From Mauremys mutica (Eukaryota; Chordata; Testudines; Geoemydidae): a stretch of DNA of 64,000 bases. Shown piece after piece: positions 28,771 through 41,008 of this stretch. The DNA lies in NCBI RefSeq assembly GCF_020497125.1, contig NC_059074.1, forward strand, positions 192,319,415-192,383,414, written 5' to 3'. The notes under the pieces are model-generated. The model ran no database searches. It was given only the letters and a program-made list of their open reading frames with translations, and was not told the DNA's origin. The first letter of the stretch is position 1; every line of letters begins with the position of its first letter. A program made the translations under genes and the position numbers.

Positions 28771-29724
28771 TGGCCCAGCCAGTGCTCACATCAGGCGCAG
28801 TCTGCCAGCATGTCCCAACTCGGAGCTAGGCCACCTGCTTCTGGCCTCTCCGGCAGCCGGCTTTCAAGTGAGCTCTGCAGCTGGGCTTTTCTACTTCCTG
28901 TCCTGCTCCCTGCCCTCTGGGGGGTGGGTGCAGGATCCACTGGCTCTGCCCACGTTGGTGCTAGGGGATGCTCATCTCTCCGTGGGGCTGTGGGATATCC
29001 CACCGCCCCGCTACACCTACCCAGAGTGCTCATGTCTTCAGAAGCAAGCAAGAGGCAGTAGAGAGGAGGATGAGAGTGCCGTGACCAGGGAATATCACTC
29101 AGTGATGGGAAAGGAATAAATTTCGGACTGAGCAGCTCTGGTTGCATGCACGTGGACAAAGTAACTACTGAGCGAGAGCTGCAAAGACTTATCTGTGGAG
29201 AGAATTTATGTTAGTCTGAGGTGGTCCTGGGAAAAGGCCTCTGGCTCTAAATGGGGCACCATGAGTTTGGGGGAGCCTGTTCAGCCCTGTCACAGAGTTG
29301 TAGCCGGTGGTGGAGTCTTCCTGAAGTACGGTAGCTTCCTGAAAAGCAAATTTCCATTTGCTCTTATTCCACAGCTCACTGTCTGGCTTCTGTCCTCTGG
29401 GATGGGCTCAAGCTGGCTGCTGCTTCTCTTGATCTCTGCCAGAGGTTGGCCATTCTCTCATTAACACAATGTCATTGGGAATTGAGATGATAGAGAGAGA
29501 GAACACTTGTACCATAGGCCACCACTGATGCAGGGCAGACAGACACACAAAATTGCCTCCTGGCTAAGACTCCTTGGAGCCCCCTTCTCTATTCCCCACG
29601 AGCCTACCCAGTGCCTGAAATGGTCAGAACTGAAAAGGAACTACAGTCCTCCAGGTTGCTCCACACCCTGCCCCCCGTGAAATAAACCCATGTCTGCCCT
29701 GGATGTTCTCATCTTCTGAAGAAA
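28771..29724. other. No gene seen; dispersed-repeat segment
   Basis: 28975-29010 (GGGGCTGTGGGATATCCCACCG) matches the segment near 22735-22760 left of the retrovirus. The remainder has only short frames without domains. Confidence 0.35.
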
Positions 29725-29895
29725 AGGAGGGATAGCTCAGTGGTTTCAGCATTAGCCTGCTAAACCCAGAGTTATAAGTTCAATTCTTGAGGGGGCCGTT
29801 TAGGGAAACTGTGTCAAAAATCTATCTGGGGATTGGTTCTGCTTTGGGCTAAATGACCTCCTGAGATCCCTTCTAACCCTGATATTCTATGATTC
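29725..29895 (+). mobile_element. tRNA-derived SINE with CR1-like tail
   Basis: The 5' part has a pol III A box (TAGCTCAGTGG, 29733-29743) and a B-box remnant (AGTTCAATTCT, 29777-29787) spaced as in a tRNA. The 3' end, TGACCTCCTGAGATCCCTTC followed by ATTCTATGATTC, is the CR1 3' end, so the SINE could borrow CR1 reverse transcriptase. This matches the tortoise pol III/SINE described in cryptodiran turtles, the best single clue to the host group. Confidence 0.85.
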
Positions 29896-30430
29896 ACATT
29901 TAGTCCTGGGGTAGGGGACAAGCCCAGAGAGTTACAAGCCAAAGGCAGAGCTCCTCCTTCTACAGGATGGGTCCTGTGGAAATGAGAAGCATCTCTCCCC
30001 TCTTAGGGAGGGACCTTGCTACTCATACACTGGATAGAGAGACATCATTTTTCTGAAATTGACACCGGCTCCTCCTTCATCCCCATCACCACCAGACAGG
30101 ATTCGAGAGCTGCTCAGTGCCCTCCCCGTTTCTTCCACTATCCATGGCACCAGCTAGCGCAGCAGCCACCCTGCCCTGTCCAGCTCAGCTCTGCCTTCTG
30201 GCCTCTGACCTGGACAGGGACCGGGCCTTGGAGAGGAGGAGGTGGGGCTACACTTCACTGAGGGGCCACAGGAGGTTGGGGTCACAGAGAGAGACACGGA
30301 TTCAGACGGGGGCGGGGCAGCTGCCACAATCTTCTGTCTATTCCACCTCAGCCCCACACCGGGAAGAGGCTGGCACTGCCCCCGCTGGCCATGACTTGTC
30401 ACTACTAGTCTCTTGGGAACACTCTTTGTG
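29896..30430. other. No gene seen
   Basis: Frames across this stretch lead into the minisatellite and have no domain. Confidence 0.35.
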
Positions 30431-30835
30431 CATCACTGCGACTGGCCACCGGGTGTTACTGCTGCTCCTGGGGAAATGCACTACCCGACTGGCCACCGGA
30501 ATCTCTGCTGTTCCCGTGCCGATGCACTCTGTGCACTACCTGACTGGCCACCGGGATCTCTGCTGTTCCCGTGCCGATGCACTCTGCGCATTACCCGGAC
30601 TGGCCACCGGGATCTCTGCTGATCCTGTGCCGATGCACTCTGTGCACTACCTGACTGGCCACCGGGATCTCTGCTGTTCCCGTGCCGATGCACTCTGTGC
30701 ACTACCTGACTGGCCACCGGGATCTCTGCTGTTCCCGTGCCGATGCACTCTGCGCATTACCCGGACTGGCCACCGGGATCTCTGCTGTTCCCATGTGGAT
30801 GCACTCTGTGAATTACCTGGACTGGCCACTAAGAG
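30431..30835. repeat. 55-56-bp minisatellite, about 7.5 copies
   Basis: Units start ACTGGCCACCGGGATCTCTG and contain CCGTGCCGATGCACTCTG. Starts are at about 30433, 30488, 30543, 30599, 30654, 30709, 30765 and 30821. The 243-codon frame across it is a repeat artefact. Confidence 0.93.
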
Positions 30836-31129
30836 AAATATCTGGTAAGGCTAAGCACAGACTGGTGCTTCCATTCAGCTGGGTTCAGTTTCTAATAAAA
30901 GGCTTCCTACTCATTCTGGGTACAACTTACAAGGGCAGAATTTCCCTATCTTGGGAGCAGCTGATCTCCCAGGGCAGGGGGGAGCATGTCCCCCTGAGCA
31001 GAGGCCTGGAACCTGGAAGGTGAGTACAGCCATAGGCACCAGTTTCCTCCAGGCCCAGCGGGTGCTCAACCCCCGCACTCCACCTCAGGCACCACCCCCA
31101 CCTGACCCCTTCCCCCGTTTGACATTTTG

Positions 31130-31930
31130 GCCACAGCAGCACCCACCAAGGTGGCACTACCGGTGCATGAAGGGGTGCTTAGGGTGGTCAAAGTCCTGTG
31201 GCAGACCCTCTCCTCTTTGCCACCAACTTCAAAGAAGGTGGAACAGAAGTGTTATGTGCCTGCCAAGGGGTACGAATACTTATATTCCCACACCCACCCT
31301 CAGGTTCCATCGTAGTGTCTGCCGCGAACGAGCGGGACAGGCAAGTGCCACACCAAAAAATAAAGATGCAAAAAAGCTGGACCTCTTCAGGAGGAAAATA
31401 TATTCAACCACCAGCCTTCAGCTTGGAATATCTAAGCAGCAGGTGCTGCTGGCTAGACATAATTACAATATATGGGACTCATTGAGGAAGTTCAAGGACT
31501 CCCTGCCGCAAGACTTTGGACAGGAGTTCGGGTCTATGCTGAAGAAGAGCAGCTCAGTAGCCAGGGCCTTTCCCCAAATGGCACTGGATGCAGCGGACTC
31601 AGCGGACAGGTCCATGGCTACTGCTGTCTCAATGAGACAGAGCTCGTGGCTGCAGTCCTCTGGGCAGTCCCTGGAGGTCCAACAATCGATCCAGGGCCTC
31701 CCGTTTGAGGGCAATGCTCTGTTTTTGGAGCAAATTGATGCCAGGCTGCACAGCCTAAAAAACTCTCATGCCATGCTCTGCTCCTTGGGGCTGTTCATTC
31801 CACAGGCCTCCAGAATGTCCTTCCAGCCTCCTCCTTCACCACCGAGGTTCTCGGGTCTCCCGAGGCAAAGCTCCTACAGGAGAAGAAACAGAGACAAAAG
31901 TTTTGAACATCATCATCCTACTCCATCCTC
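31130..31930 (+). pseudogene. DIRS-like retrotransposon gag remnant
   Basis: The frame ending at 31946 contains, from about residue 135, AKKLDLFRRKIYSTTSLQLG, LRKFKDSLPQDFGQEFG, ALDAADSADRSMATAV and LHSLKNSHAMLCSLGL. I recognise these as the first-ORF protein of vertebrate DIRS-type elements. An upstream part (CACQGVRILIFPHPPSGSIV) is in another frame, so there is a frameshift near 31310-31350. The tyrosine recombinase and RT-RNase H of DIRS elements are absent; the sequence runs straight into gypsy RT at about 31935. Confidence 0.65.
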
Positions 31931-31934
31931 CATT

Positions 31935-32935
31935 TCCGGCGGGTAAATGCCATCTCCCGTTTTGATGCCTATCCAATGCCCAGGGTGGACGAGCTCCTGG
32001 GACACCTTGGGGAAGCTCAGTTTATCACCACCTTGGATCTCAGCAAAGGCTATTGGCAGATCCCGCTTGACGAAGATTCCAAAGAGAAGACCACCTTTGC
32101 CACTCCATCAGGGCTTTATCAGTTCACCCGAATGCTTTTCGGGCTCCATGGCACCCCAGCGACCTTCCAGCGGCTAATGGATCATCTACTATGGCCACAC
32201 CAGGATTATGCGGCCGCCTACCTGGACAACGTAGTGATTTACAGCCTCCACTGAGAGGATCACCTAAACCGGGTCGCCGCGGTCTTAAGAACCTTGCGGG
32301 AGGCGGGGTTGACAGCCAATCCCAAGAAATGCCGGATAGCCTTGCAGGAGACCACCTACCTCGGCTACACAGTGGGAGGAGGACGAATAAAACCCCTTGT
32401 GGGGAAGGTACAAGCCCTCGTGGAGTGCCCAATGCCCATGACGAAATGCCAGGTGCGGCAATTCCTGGGCCTCGCGGGGTATTACCGGCGGTTTATCCCA
32501 TAGTTTGCGTCAATCGCAGCACCCCTAACCGAGCTGCTAACCAAGAACAGCCCCCGACAAGTGTGGTGGACCCCTGAGTGCGAGACTGCCTTCAGGACGC
32601 TCCAGGGCTGCCTGTGTCAGGAACCGGTCTTGTATAGCCCGGATTTCAACAAGCGGTTCATCCTCCAAACGGATGCATCAGAGACAGGCATAGGGGCAGT
32701 CCTGTCCCAGGAGGTAGACGGAGGAGATCACCCGGTCCTGTACATAAGCCGAAAACTGTTCCCCCGCAAACGGAATTATGCCGTAATCGAAAAGGAAGCC
32801 CTCGTGGTGAAATGGGCCTGCGACGCCCTCCGGTTTTTCCTTCTGGGCGCCCCATTCACCCTCGTCATGGACCATGCCCCCCTCCAGTGGTTAATGCGCA
32901 TGAAGGAGAGGATGACTTTAACTCACCACATTTTG
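31935..32935 (+). pseudogene. Ty3/gypsy (Gmr1-like) reverse transcriptase-RNase H fragment
   Basis: RT begins abruptly at FDAYPMPRVDELL and includes ITTLDLSKGYWQIPL, FGLHGTPATFQRLMD and YLDNVVIYS, where the catalytic YxDD is YLDN, so it is inactive. After an in-frame stop near 32252 come LGLAGYYRRFIP, another stop near 32503, and RNase H with LQTDASETGIGAVLSQ, EKEALVVKWA and VMDHAPLQWL. It ends inside RNase H at about 32935. Neither integrase nor LTR is present. Confidence 0.85.
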
Positions 32936-32939
32936 CAGT

Positions 32940-35574
32940 ATACATCCCTAAAAAAGAAATAGAAAGACATGTATTATGGTTAATAAGAAATTCTTTTCCC
33001 AAGAATGTACATTTAAATGATGGTATGAGGCCTACACACAGTGCTTGTGTCAGTAGAACTGTGTCAGGAGCATGATTGTTAACTGATATAGTTACACTGC
33101 TACAAGTGTGAATGCAGTTACACTGGTATAAAGAGGCCTTTACTGGAATAGTTTATTCCCGGTCCCTACAGGAAGAAGGGATACCGGTATAAGCATGTTT
33201 ACAGCAGTATACTACAGTAGAGGGCGATGTGCTGCAGGTTGGTTGGTTTTAATGACTGTTTCATCCTAAAAGAGTGGTTTGATTTCCTAACCAAAAGCAA
33301 TTGATGGTTCTTGATACATTTAACTCCTGAATCTTAAAGTTTGTTTTACTTGAGAATTCACTTTCCAGGGACAAGGTGAGGAGCAGAGAGAGGAAAGGCC
33401 AGTTCCTGCCTCTGCTTAGTCCTTGCGCTGGGGCAATGTGCTGCCCTAGGGACAATGTCAAAAGAAACCCTCCAAAGTGACTCCTTTGATCCTGCTCTTT
33501 TCTAGCGTTTGGTTCAGAGACTCTGGATTCTCTCTTTATCCCTTGCCGCTATGGAAGAGCTAACTATGTTTGCATGCTTGGTCTCAGCTCAGAGGCTTCT
33601 CAAAAAAACCTCTCATTAGAACTTGGTCACTCTGTACACGTAGAGTCAATTTATAACTAGTTTATAATAAATGAGTAAGAACTGTTTTAATAGAAGGTAA
33701 TTAAATTGCTATAGAAGGTAATTAAATTGAGTCCAGCAGGTCAATAGGTAGTTCACATCCACCTTAGGCAACTTCTAGTGAGCTTATAACCATCTCTGAC
33801 ATATACTGCTCATACTTGTAACATGCTTATGACATCCAGTCATCAGTTTATAAACAGCTTCTAAATGGAACCTTAGTATAAATCGTGAGTGAAAAACCCT
33901 TCCAGCCCTGGTGAGGTGGTGGGTTTTACACCTGGTGAGCTGTTTGGAAATGGTTTGGAAATTGATGTCCACGCTGGGGAGATGGCATTTACTGGAATTA
34001 ACATCTAGGATTTCCATAGTGTCATCACAACTAATGTTATTTTTAAACAGCAACAGTAAATGCTTTTTCAATAAAGCTCCTGTTTGAAGCAAGCTGTGAA
34101 AGCCTATAGAAGGGCTGTTTGGGTGGTCAGCTGGCCTCGTGGTTTGGGCCTCTGCCTCCCATCTTTCTGTCAGTTCAGGGAATCCCAGCCCGCTGGATGA
34201 GATCCCAGCTGGACTGACCTTCTTGGGGCCAGAAGTCGTAGCTCATGGGTGGGGAGGGAACCTGGGCCCTCCCTCTCCACCGGGTCCCAGCCCAGGACCC
34301 TGAGAGAGCAGCATGAGACAGCCTAGGTTTGGCCAGCCCCTTGCTCAGCTTCTCCTGGGCCCCTTCCTGCCACCCTGCCTCTCGGTTCAGGGTGTGCTTG
34401 GAGCTGACAAAGTCTTTGCTTCAAAACTCCAGTGCACGTCTGAAGACTGTGCCCTCTTGTACCCCTTGCCCATGATTCTCCCTCCCTCTTGGGAGACTCC
34501 CAGCTGGATGTTCTCAGGAGCACCCTCGGCTGCTGCTGCAGAGCCATGTTCCTCCAGGTAATGGCCTCTCTTTGCCCCCTCACCTGGGGTTGCTGAAGCT
34601 CCCATTGTGCTGGGCATCTCCCCAGAAGCATGCTCAGCGGTGCCTGGGCTGCCCGGGCCACTACTGCTGCAGCCCTTCCCCGCTTCAGAGTTTGTGCAGG
34701 GTTTGTAAACCCCATCACAAGGCCACGGGCAGGGAGCTGACACCCCCAGAGGTCAGGAAAGATGTGCTGCTGGGACGGTGGGCGCTTGTCATGGGGGGTT
34801 GGGAAGATTGGGCATCTGGTGCCAAGTCCCCATTCAAACTAGGGTGCAAAGTTCATTCAGCTACCAGGTGCAAACTGCTCAGCTCCGCATTCTGGCCAGA
34901 CTTCCCAACAGGGCTGGAGGCTGCACACAGCAAGGGGCTGATCTCTCCAATGCCGGCCCCATACAGCACTTACGCACAGGCTTCGGTTTCAGTCTTTAAA
35001 TTCACTGTAAATACGCACTGCTGAGAGGCTTTGCTGGAGTGCAGCATGAGTGATCAGTGTGTTGTAGGACTGAGCCCCAGGCAAGTCACTGGAGCAGGTC
35101 ATTTGCATACACATGTAGTGCACATGCAAATCAGGTAATTATATGTTCAAATGAATCTAATGATTCATTTACATGTACAGTTACCTGGTCTGTATTTGTG
35201 CAACCAAAGAAACTGCATATACAAATTGAGAGCAGTAGTGAGCACCTAACATATGAAAATCTAGCCTTTAAAGTTTATCCTCTCATCTACCTTTCTGCTG
35301 TGTCTCTGATTTAGTCTATTTCTCTAGCCCTCTCCTCCCACCTACCTGTTCCTATCTCACCATCCGTCTAGCACTGTGTTATTTCTGGAAGAAAATCTCT
35401 CCCAAGTGACATTTTTTATACTAATGAGACTGTGGATCTCATTCCCACAGGATGTTACTGAGGCCAAGAACTTTACAAGATTCACAGAAGGATTAGACAT
35501 TTCGATGGCTAACAAGAATATCCCATTATAATAGTTAATACTAACAACAACATGGTTTAGAAGGGATATAAAAT
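32940..35574. other. No gene seen; intergenic with small repeats
   Basis: 33080-33230 has mirrored TTACACTGGTATAAA/TATACCGG words like those at 55600-55690, possibly a MITE remnant. A short direct repeat TAGAAGGTAATTAAATTG occurs twice at 33693-33729. A tRNA-like stretch near 34130-34190 was not convincing. The 34.3-35.0 kb frames have no domain. Confidence 0.4.
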
Positions 35575-38381
35575 ATTGGGCATCATGGTGCAAGCCTCAC
35601 CCGGGATAGTGATTGGGGTGTGCTATAGACCGCCAGGATCTAGCTTGGAGACGGATAGAGAGCTCTTTAATGTTTTTAAGGAGGTAAACACTAATAGGAA
35701 CTGCTTGATCATGGGAGACTTTAACTTCCCAGATATAGATTGGGAAACAAATGCTAGTAATAACAATAGGGCTCAGCTTTTCCTAGATGTAATAGCTGAT
35801 GAATTCCTCCATCAAGTAGTTGCTGAACCGACGAGGGGGGATGCCATTTTAGATCTGATTTTGGTGAGTAATGAGGATCTTGTTGAGGAAATAGTTGTAG
35901 GGGACAACCTTGGCTCGAGTGATCATGAGCTAATTCGTTTCAAAATTAATGAGAGGATAATCAATATTGCATCTGAGACTAGGGTTTACGATTTCAAAAG
36001 GGCTAACTTTACTAAATTAAGGCGACTAGTTAGGGAAGTGGACTGGACCAACATATTTAGGAATCTAAAGGCAGATGACGCCTGGGGTTACTTCAGGTTG
36101 AAATTGCAGGAGTTGGCAGAGGCATGTATCCCGAGAAAGGGAAAACGGCTCGTAGGTAGCAGTTTTAGACCGAGCTGGATGACCAAGCGTCTTAGAGGGG
36201 TCATTAAGAAAAAACAGAAAGCGTACCAGAAGTGGAAAATGGGAGGGATCAGCAAAGAAACCTACCTTATTGAGGTCAGAGGGTGTAGGGATGCAGTGAG
36301 AAAGGCAAAGCGACGGGTGGAGATGGACCTAGCGAAGGGGATTAAAACCAATAGCAAAAGGTTTTTTAGCCATATAAATAGGAAGAAAACCAAGAAGGAA
36401 GAAGTGGGACCGCTTAAAACTTTAAACGGCGTGGAGATTAGGGATAACCTTGGAATGGCACAATATCTGAATGAATATTTTGCCTCGGTCTTTAATGAGG
36501 CTAATGAAGGGCTAAGGAATAGTGATAGAGGGACCGATGGGAATGAAGATATGGGGGTAGACATTACGGTATCTGAGGTGGAGGCCAAACTTGAACAGCT
36601 TAACGGAAGTAAATCGGGGGGCCCGGATAATCTTCATCCTAGAATATTAAGGGAATTGGCGAGTGATATTGCTAGCCCGTTAGCGATGATTTTTAATAAA
36701 TCTCTAAATTCGGGGATTGTACCGTTGGACTGGAGATTAGCTAATGTAGTTCCTATATTCAAGAAGGGGAAAAAAAGTGACCCGGGTAACTACAGGCCTG
36801 TTAGTTTAACATCTGTAGTATGCAAAGTAATGGAAAAAATTTTAAAAGAGAGAGTGGTTACGGAGCAGGAGGCCGATGGCAACTGGGATAGATTACAGCA
36901 TGGATTTACGAAAGGTAGATCGTGCCAAACCAATCTGATCTCCTTCTTTGAGAAAGTAACAGATTTTTTAGACAAGGGAAATGCGGTGGATCTAATATAT
37001 CTGGATTTCAGTAAGGCGTTTGATACGGTACCGCATGAGGAATTATTGGTTAAATTGGAAATGATGGGGATCGAAATGAAAATCCAGAGGTGGATAAGGA
37101 GCTGGTTAAAGGGGAACTGTCGGGTTGGAGGGGGGTTACCAGTGGAGTTCCTCAAGGTTCGGTTTTGGGTCCTATTTTATTCAATCTATTTATTGCTGAC
37201 CTGGGAACCAAGAGTAGGAGTGGGCTGATAAAGTTTGCGGATGACACCAAGTTGGGAGGTATTGCCAATTCGGAGAAGGATCGGGATATCCTCCAGGGAG
37301 ATTTGGATGACCTTGTAAACTGGAGTATTAGTAACAGGATGAAATTCAATAGTGAGAAGTGTAAGGTTATGCATTTAGGGATGACTAACAAGAATTTTAG
37401 TTATAAGCTAGGGACGCACCAGTTGGAAGTAACGGAGGAGGAGAAGGACCTAGGAGTCCTGGTTGATCGCAGGATGACTATGAGTAGGCAATGTGATGTG
37501 GCCGTTAAAAAAGCTAATGCGGTCTTGGGTTGCATTAGGCGAGGTATTTCTAGTAGGGATAAGGAAGTGCTAGTCCCGTTATATAAGGCGTTGGTGAGAC
37601 CTCATTTGGAGTATTGTGTGCAGTTTTGGTCTCCCATGTTTAAGAAGGATGAGTTAAAACTGGAACGGGTACAAAGAAGGGCCACTAGAATGATCCGAGG
37701 AATGGAAGGCCTGTCGTATGAAAGGAGACTTGAGGAGCTCGGTTTGTTTTCCTTAACCAAAAGAAGGATAAGGGGAGATATGATTGCACTCTTTAAATAT
37801 ATCAGAGGGATAAACACCAGGGAAGGAGAGGAATTATTTCAGCTCAGTGCTAATGTAGACACGAGGACAAACGGATATAAATTGTCAGTCAGGAAATTTA
37901 GGCTTGAAATTAGACGAAGGTTTCTAACCATCAGGGGAGTGCAATACTGGAACAGCCTACCGAGGGAAACAGTAGGGGCGAAGGACCTCCATGACTTTAA
38001 GATTAAGCTAGATAAGTTTATGGAGGAGATGGTATAATAGGATAACGGGCTTAGTCAATAGGTCAATTAAGTGCCAAACTGGTAAATAGTACAATGGGTC
38101 AATGATATGATATTCTTAACCTTTTTCCAGAGGGTATGGCTGGAGAGTCTTGCCCGCATGCTCGGGGTTCAGCTGACCGCCATATTTGGGGTCGGGAAGG
38201 AATTTTCCTCCAGGGCAGATTGGCAGTGTCCCTGGAGGTTTTTCGCCTTCCTCCGAAGCATGGGGCAGGGGTCGCTTGCTAAAGGAGTGGGTAGATCGGC
38301 TTATGTGGCCTGCATCTTGCAGGAGGTCAGACTAGATGATCATAATGGTCCCTTCTGATCTTGAATTCTATGATTCTATAT
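35575..38381 (+). mobile_element. CR1-clade LINE, 5'-truncated, second subfamily
   Basis: It starts inside the endonuclease (no N-terminal motif), covers the rest of ORF2 and a 3' UTR, and ends at 38365-38381 with ATTCTATGATTCTATA, the CR1 octamer tail. 5' truncation is normal for LINE insertion. It is clearly different in sequence from the copies at 2.3 and 57.7 kb. Confidence 0.9.
35576..38037 (+). pseudogene. CR1 ORF2 (endonuclease C-terminal part and RT), one frame break
   Basis: Two long frames, 35576-37228 (550 codons) and 37090-38037 (315 codons), together cover most of ORF2. Endonuclease motifs are GVCYRPPGSS, GDFNFPDIDW, EPTRGDAILDLIL and SSDHELI. RT motifs are [65 protein letters not shown] and FADDTKLGG with catalytic aspartates intact. 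The C-terminal part has [13 protein letters not shown] and GLFSLTKRRIRGDM. The only break is a small deletion near 37110-37130, between the WLKGN segment and the SGVPQG motif. Confidence 0.92.
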
Positions 38382-39216
38382 AGAAGCCAATGTCTCCTGA
38401 TTGGAGGTTAGGATGAGATCTTCATGGGGGGTAGAGGGGGCGATTAACCCACATCTACCACTGTGAGGTTCCTTCACCTTCCTCCAAAGTATCTGGTGCT
38501 GGCCGTTGTCAGAGAAAGGACACAGGGCTAGATGGACCTTGGCCCTGATACAAGCTGAGGAGTTCTATGCTGAATCACACTCTTCACATTTTCTCCATTC
38601 ATGGTTTTTACCTTGTACTTTGGAACAGACAAACCGCCAGGGCAAGGCATATTTATCCCTCATCCAGGGAGGGACTCGCAGGGAAAAGGAACCTGAAATA
38701 CACAACCCAGGACTCACGTTAGTTGGGAATCAAGGATTTTATTCCAGATAAGTTTATCCTTGGCAGGTTTCGTTTGAGCCAAGAAGAAATCTGCTATGGA
38801 GAGGAATGAGGTGGGATTTTGAGAAGCACCTCAGTGATGCAGGAACACAGATGCCATTGGAAGTCAGAAACCCATTGTTCTGATCTTAAAACATATGAAT
38901 CTGTGAACCTTTCTGGAGGGAGAGATTTGACAAGCCCTGTTCAAAGTATTTAGAGATAAATCAGGAATGTTGAACGCAGAGTTCCCAGGGTTTGCTGGAT
39001 GACCTCCTGGGGGCCGGGGTACTCAATCTTTAACAAATTGACTCCCAACATCTACACTGTAGCAGCATGACCTTGACCATGCTGGAGTCTGCAATGACTT
39101 CAGTGCAGCTTCTGCATCAAGTTCTCACCTTTTCCTCCTGTCTCAAATGGTATTTCCCCTATGAATCAGCCGTTGCTCTGTGAGAGTGTATAGCCACAAT
39201 CGGGGGGGGGGGTGTG

Positions 39217-39255
<39 letters not shown>

Positions 39256-40189
39256 TTTAGCTTGCTTACAGCTGCCCCAGCTGTTGCTGAAGTGAATTGG
39301 GTGCCTGGCCGTGGTTGTATTCTCTGTTGTGATGGGCTACACTACACATTGTTACTGTTCCCATGATGCCAGCCTCCAGCTGTATTTACCTTTGTGTCCT
39401 GGGGACCTTCTGAGTCCTGAAATCAGCCCAGAGAGAGAGGGAGAGAAAGTGAAAATTCCTGCAGGAGATTCATACTGAGCCACATTCAATGCAACATTAA
39501 GGCCAGTTCTACCCTATAGGCTTCTGTCACATAGCTGTGTCTGTAGGGGGCTGATGGGGTGTGACTGCAGACGGACAGAGCTGTGCCAGGAAAAGTGCCT
39601 AGTAGAGAGACAATTATACCAACAACTCTGTGCTTTTACTGTTTTAGCTTGTTTCACTGGTGGGGGTGGGGATTTACAAAGTGCCTAAATGCCTTTTGAA
39701 AATGAGACCTAGGCATCTAAATCCACTATGTGTTGCTATGCTGAGTGCAGCAGCACCTAAATACCTTTACAATCTGGGCGCACGTGATTTGCCCAAGGTC
39801 CCCCAAGGAAGTCTGCAGTGGCATAAGGAACTGAATGCAGATCTCCCATATTAGCACCCTCCCCCTGGGCCATCCATCCTCCGCAGGGCATGCTCTCAGC
39901 TCTCTCAAGCTGTGCTGAAATCCCCAGTGAGGGCTGGTATAACCTGCACACCGCGCTGCGCCTCCTGGACGATGTGAGTGCCACAGACTTCACACCACAG
40001 CAACTACTTCACACGACATTCAGAATGCTGAGTTGTGTACCAGGAGGCCAGCGGCACAAAGGGAACCACAAAACCTCCCACACAACCTCAGAGAAATTTT
40101 CTAGACACAGAAATGTCACAGCTGTGAAGTCTGATATCCAAAGCCCTTGCTGGGCTAGTCCATTGGCACATTCCCCTTTCCAGGGCTAA
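38382..40189. other. No gene seen; CR1 tail remnant and microsatellite
   Basis: 38460-38560 (GAGGTTCCTTCACCTTCCTCC and GGGCTAGATGGACCTTGG) resembles a CR1 3' UTR of another subfamily. A long GT run lies at 39219-39254. No coding signal. Confidence 0.45.
39219..39254. repeat. (GT)n microsatellite
   Basis: About 18 uninterrupted GT units, preceded by a G run at 39202-39212. Confidence 0.95.
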
Positions 40190-40194
40190 CCAGT

Positions 40195-41003
40195 TGTCAT
40201 AAACAGATAGTTAAGGGTTAATGTCTCTTTTACCTGTAAAGGGTTAAGAAGCTTAGTAAACCTGGCTGTCACCTGACCAGAGGACCAATAAGGGGACAAG
40301 ATACTTTCAGATCTTGGTGGAGGGAAGTCTTTTGTTTGTGCTCTTTGTTTGGGGGTTGTTCGCTCTTGGGACTTAGAGGGACCAGACATCAATCCAGGCT
40401 CTCCAAATCTTTCTGAATCAGTCTCTCATGTTTCAAACTTGTAAGTAATAGCCAGGCAAGGCGTGTTAGTCTTATTTTTGTTTTCTCAACTTGTAAATGT
40501 TCCTTTTTGCTGAGAGGATTTTACCTCTGTTTGCTGCAACTTTGAACCTAAGGCTAGAGGGGGTTCCTCTGGGCTATATGAATCTGATTACCCTGTAAAG
40601 TATTTTCCATCCTGATTTTACAGAGATAATTTTTACCTTTCTTTCTTTAATTAAAAGCTTTCTTTTTAAGAACCTGATTGATTTTTGTTTCCTTGTGTTA
40701 AGATCCAAGGGGATTGGATCTGGACTCACCAGGAATTGGTGGGGGAAAGGAGGGGGATGGTTAAATTCTCCTTGTGTTAAGATCCAAGGGGTTGGGTCGG
40801 TGTTCACCAGGAACTTGGTGAAAAAGCCTCTCAAGGCTGTCCAGGGAGGGGAAGGTTTTGGGGGGACAGAAAGTGATCCAGACACTGAAATTTCTGGATG
40901 GTGGCTGAGTTACCAGATCTAAGCTAGTAATTAAGCTTAGAAGTATCCATGCAGGTCCCCACGTCTGTACCCTAACGTTCAGAGTGGGGGAGAAACTTTG
41001 ACA
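40195..41003 (+). repeat. Solo LTR (809 bp) with 5-bp duplication CCAGT
   Basis: Begins TGTCATAAACAG and ends CTTTGACA, with TGTCA/TGACA as terminal inverted repeats. CCAGT lies at 40190-40194 and 41004-41008. Internal GTGTTAAGATCCAAGGGG is directly repeated (40694 and 40775). It shares TTTACCTGTAAAGGGTTAA with the LTR-like block at 60194. No internal retroviral region follows. Confidence 0.88.
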
Positions 41004-41008
41004 CCAGT

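Noticed and set aside
29725..29800. tRNA gene
   Set aside because: The A and B boxes are present but the fold is incomplete and a CR1-type tail follows; it is a SINE.
30117..30848. 243-codon frame
   Set aside because: The repeated CALPGLATGIS-type residues simply follow the 55-56-bp minisatellite.
34130..34190. tRNA-like or SINE head (GGCCTCGTGGTTTGGGCCTCT)
   Set aside because: The second promoter box is poor and no tail is recognisable.
34313..35024. Several frames of 80-150 codons on both strands
   Set aside because: No domain or homology recognised; overlapping frames on both strands suggest chance.
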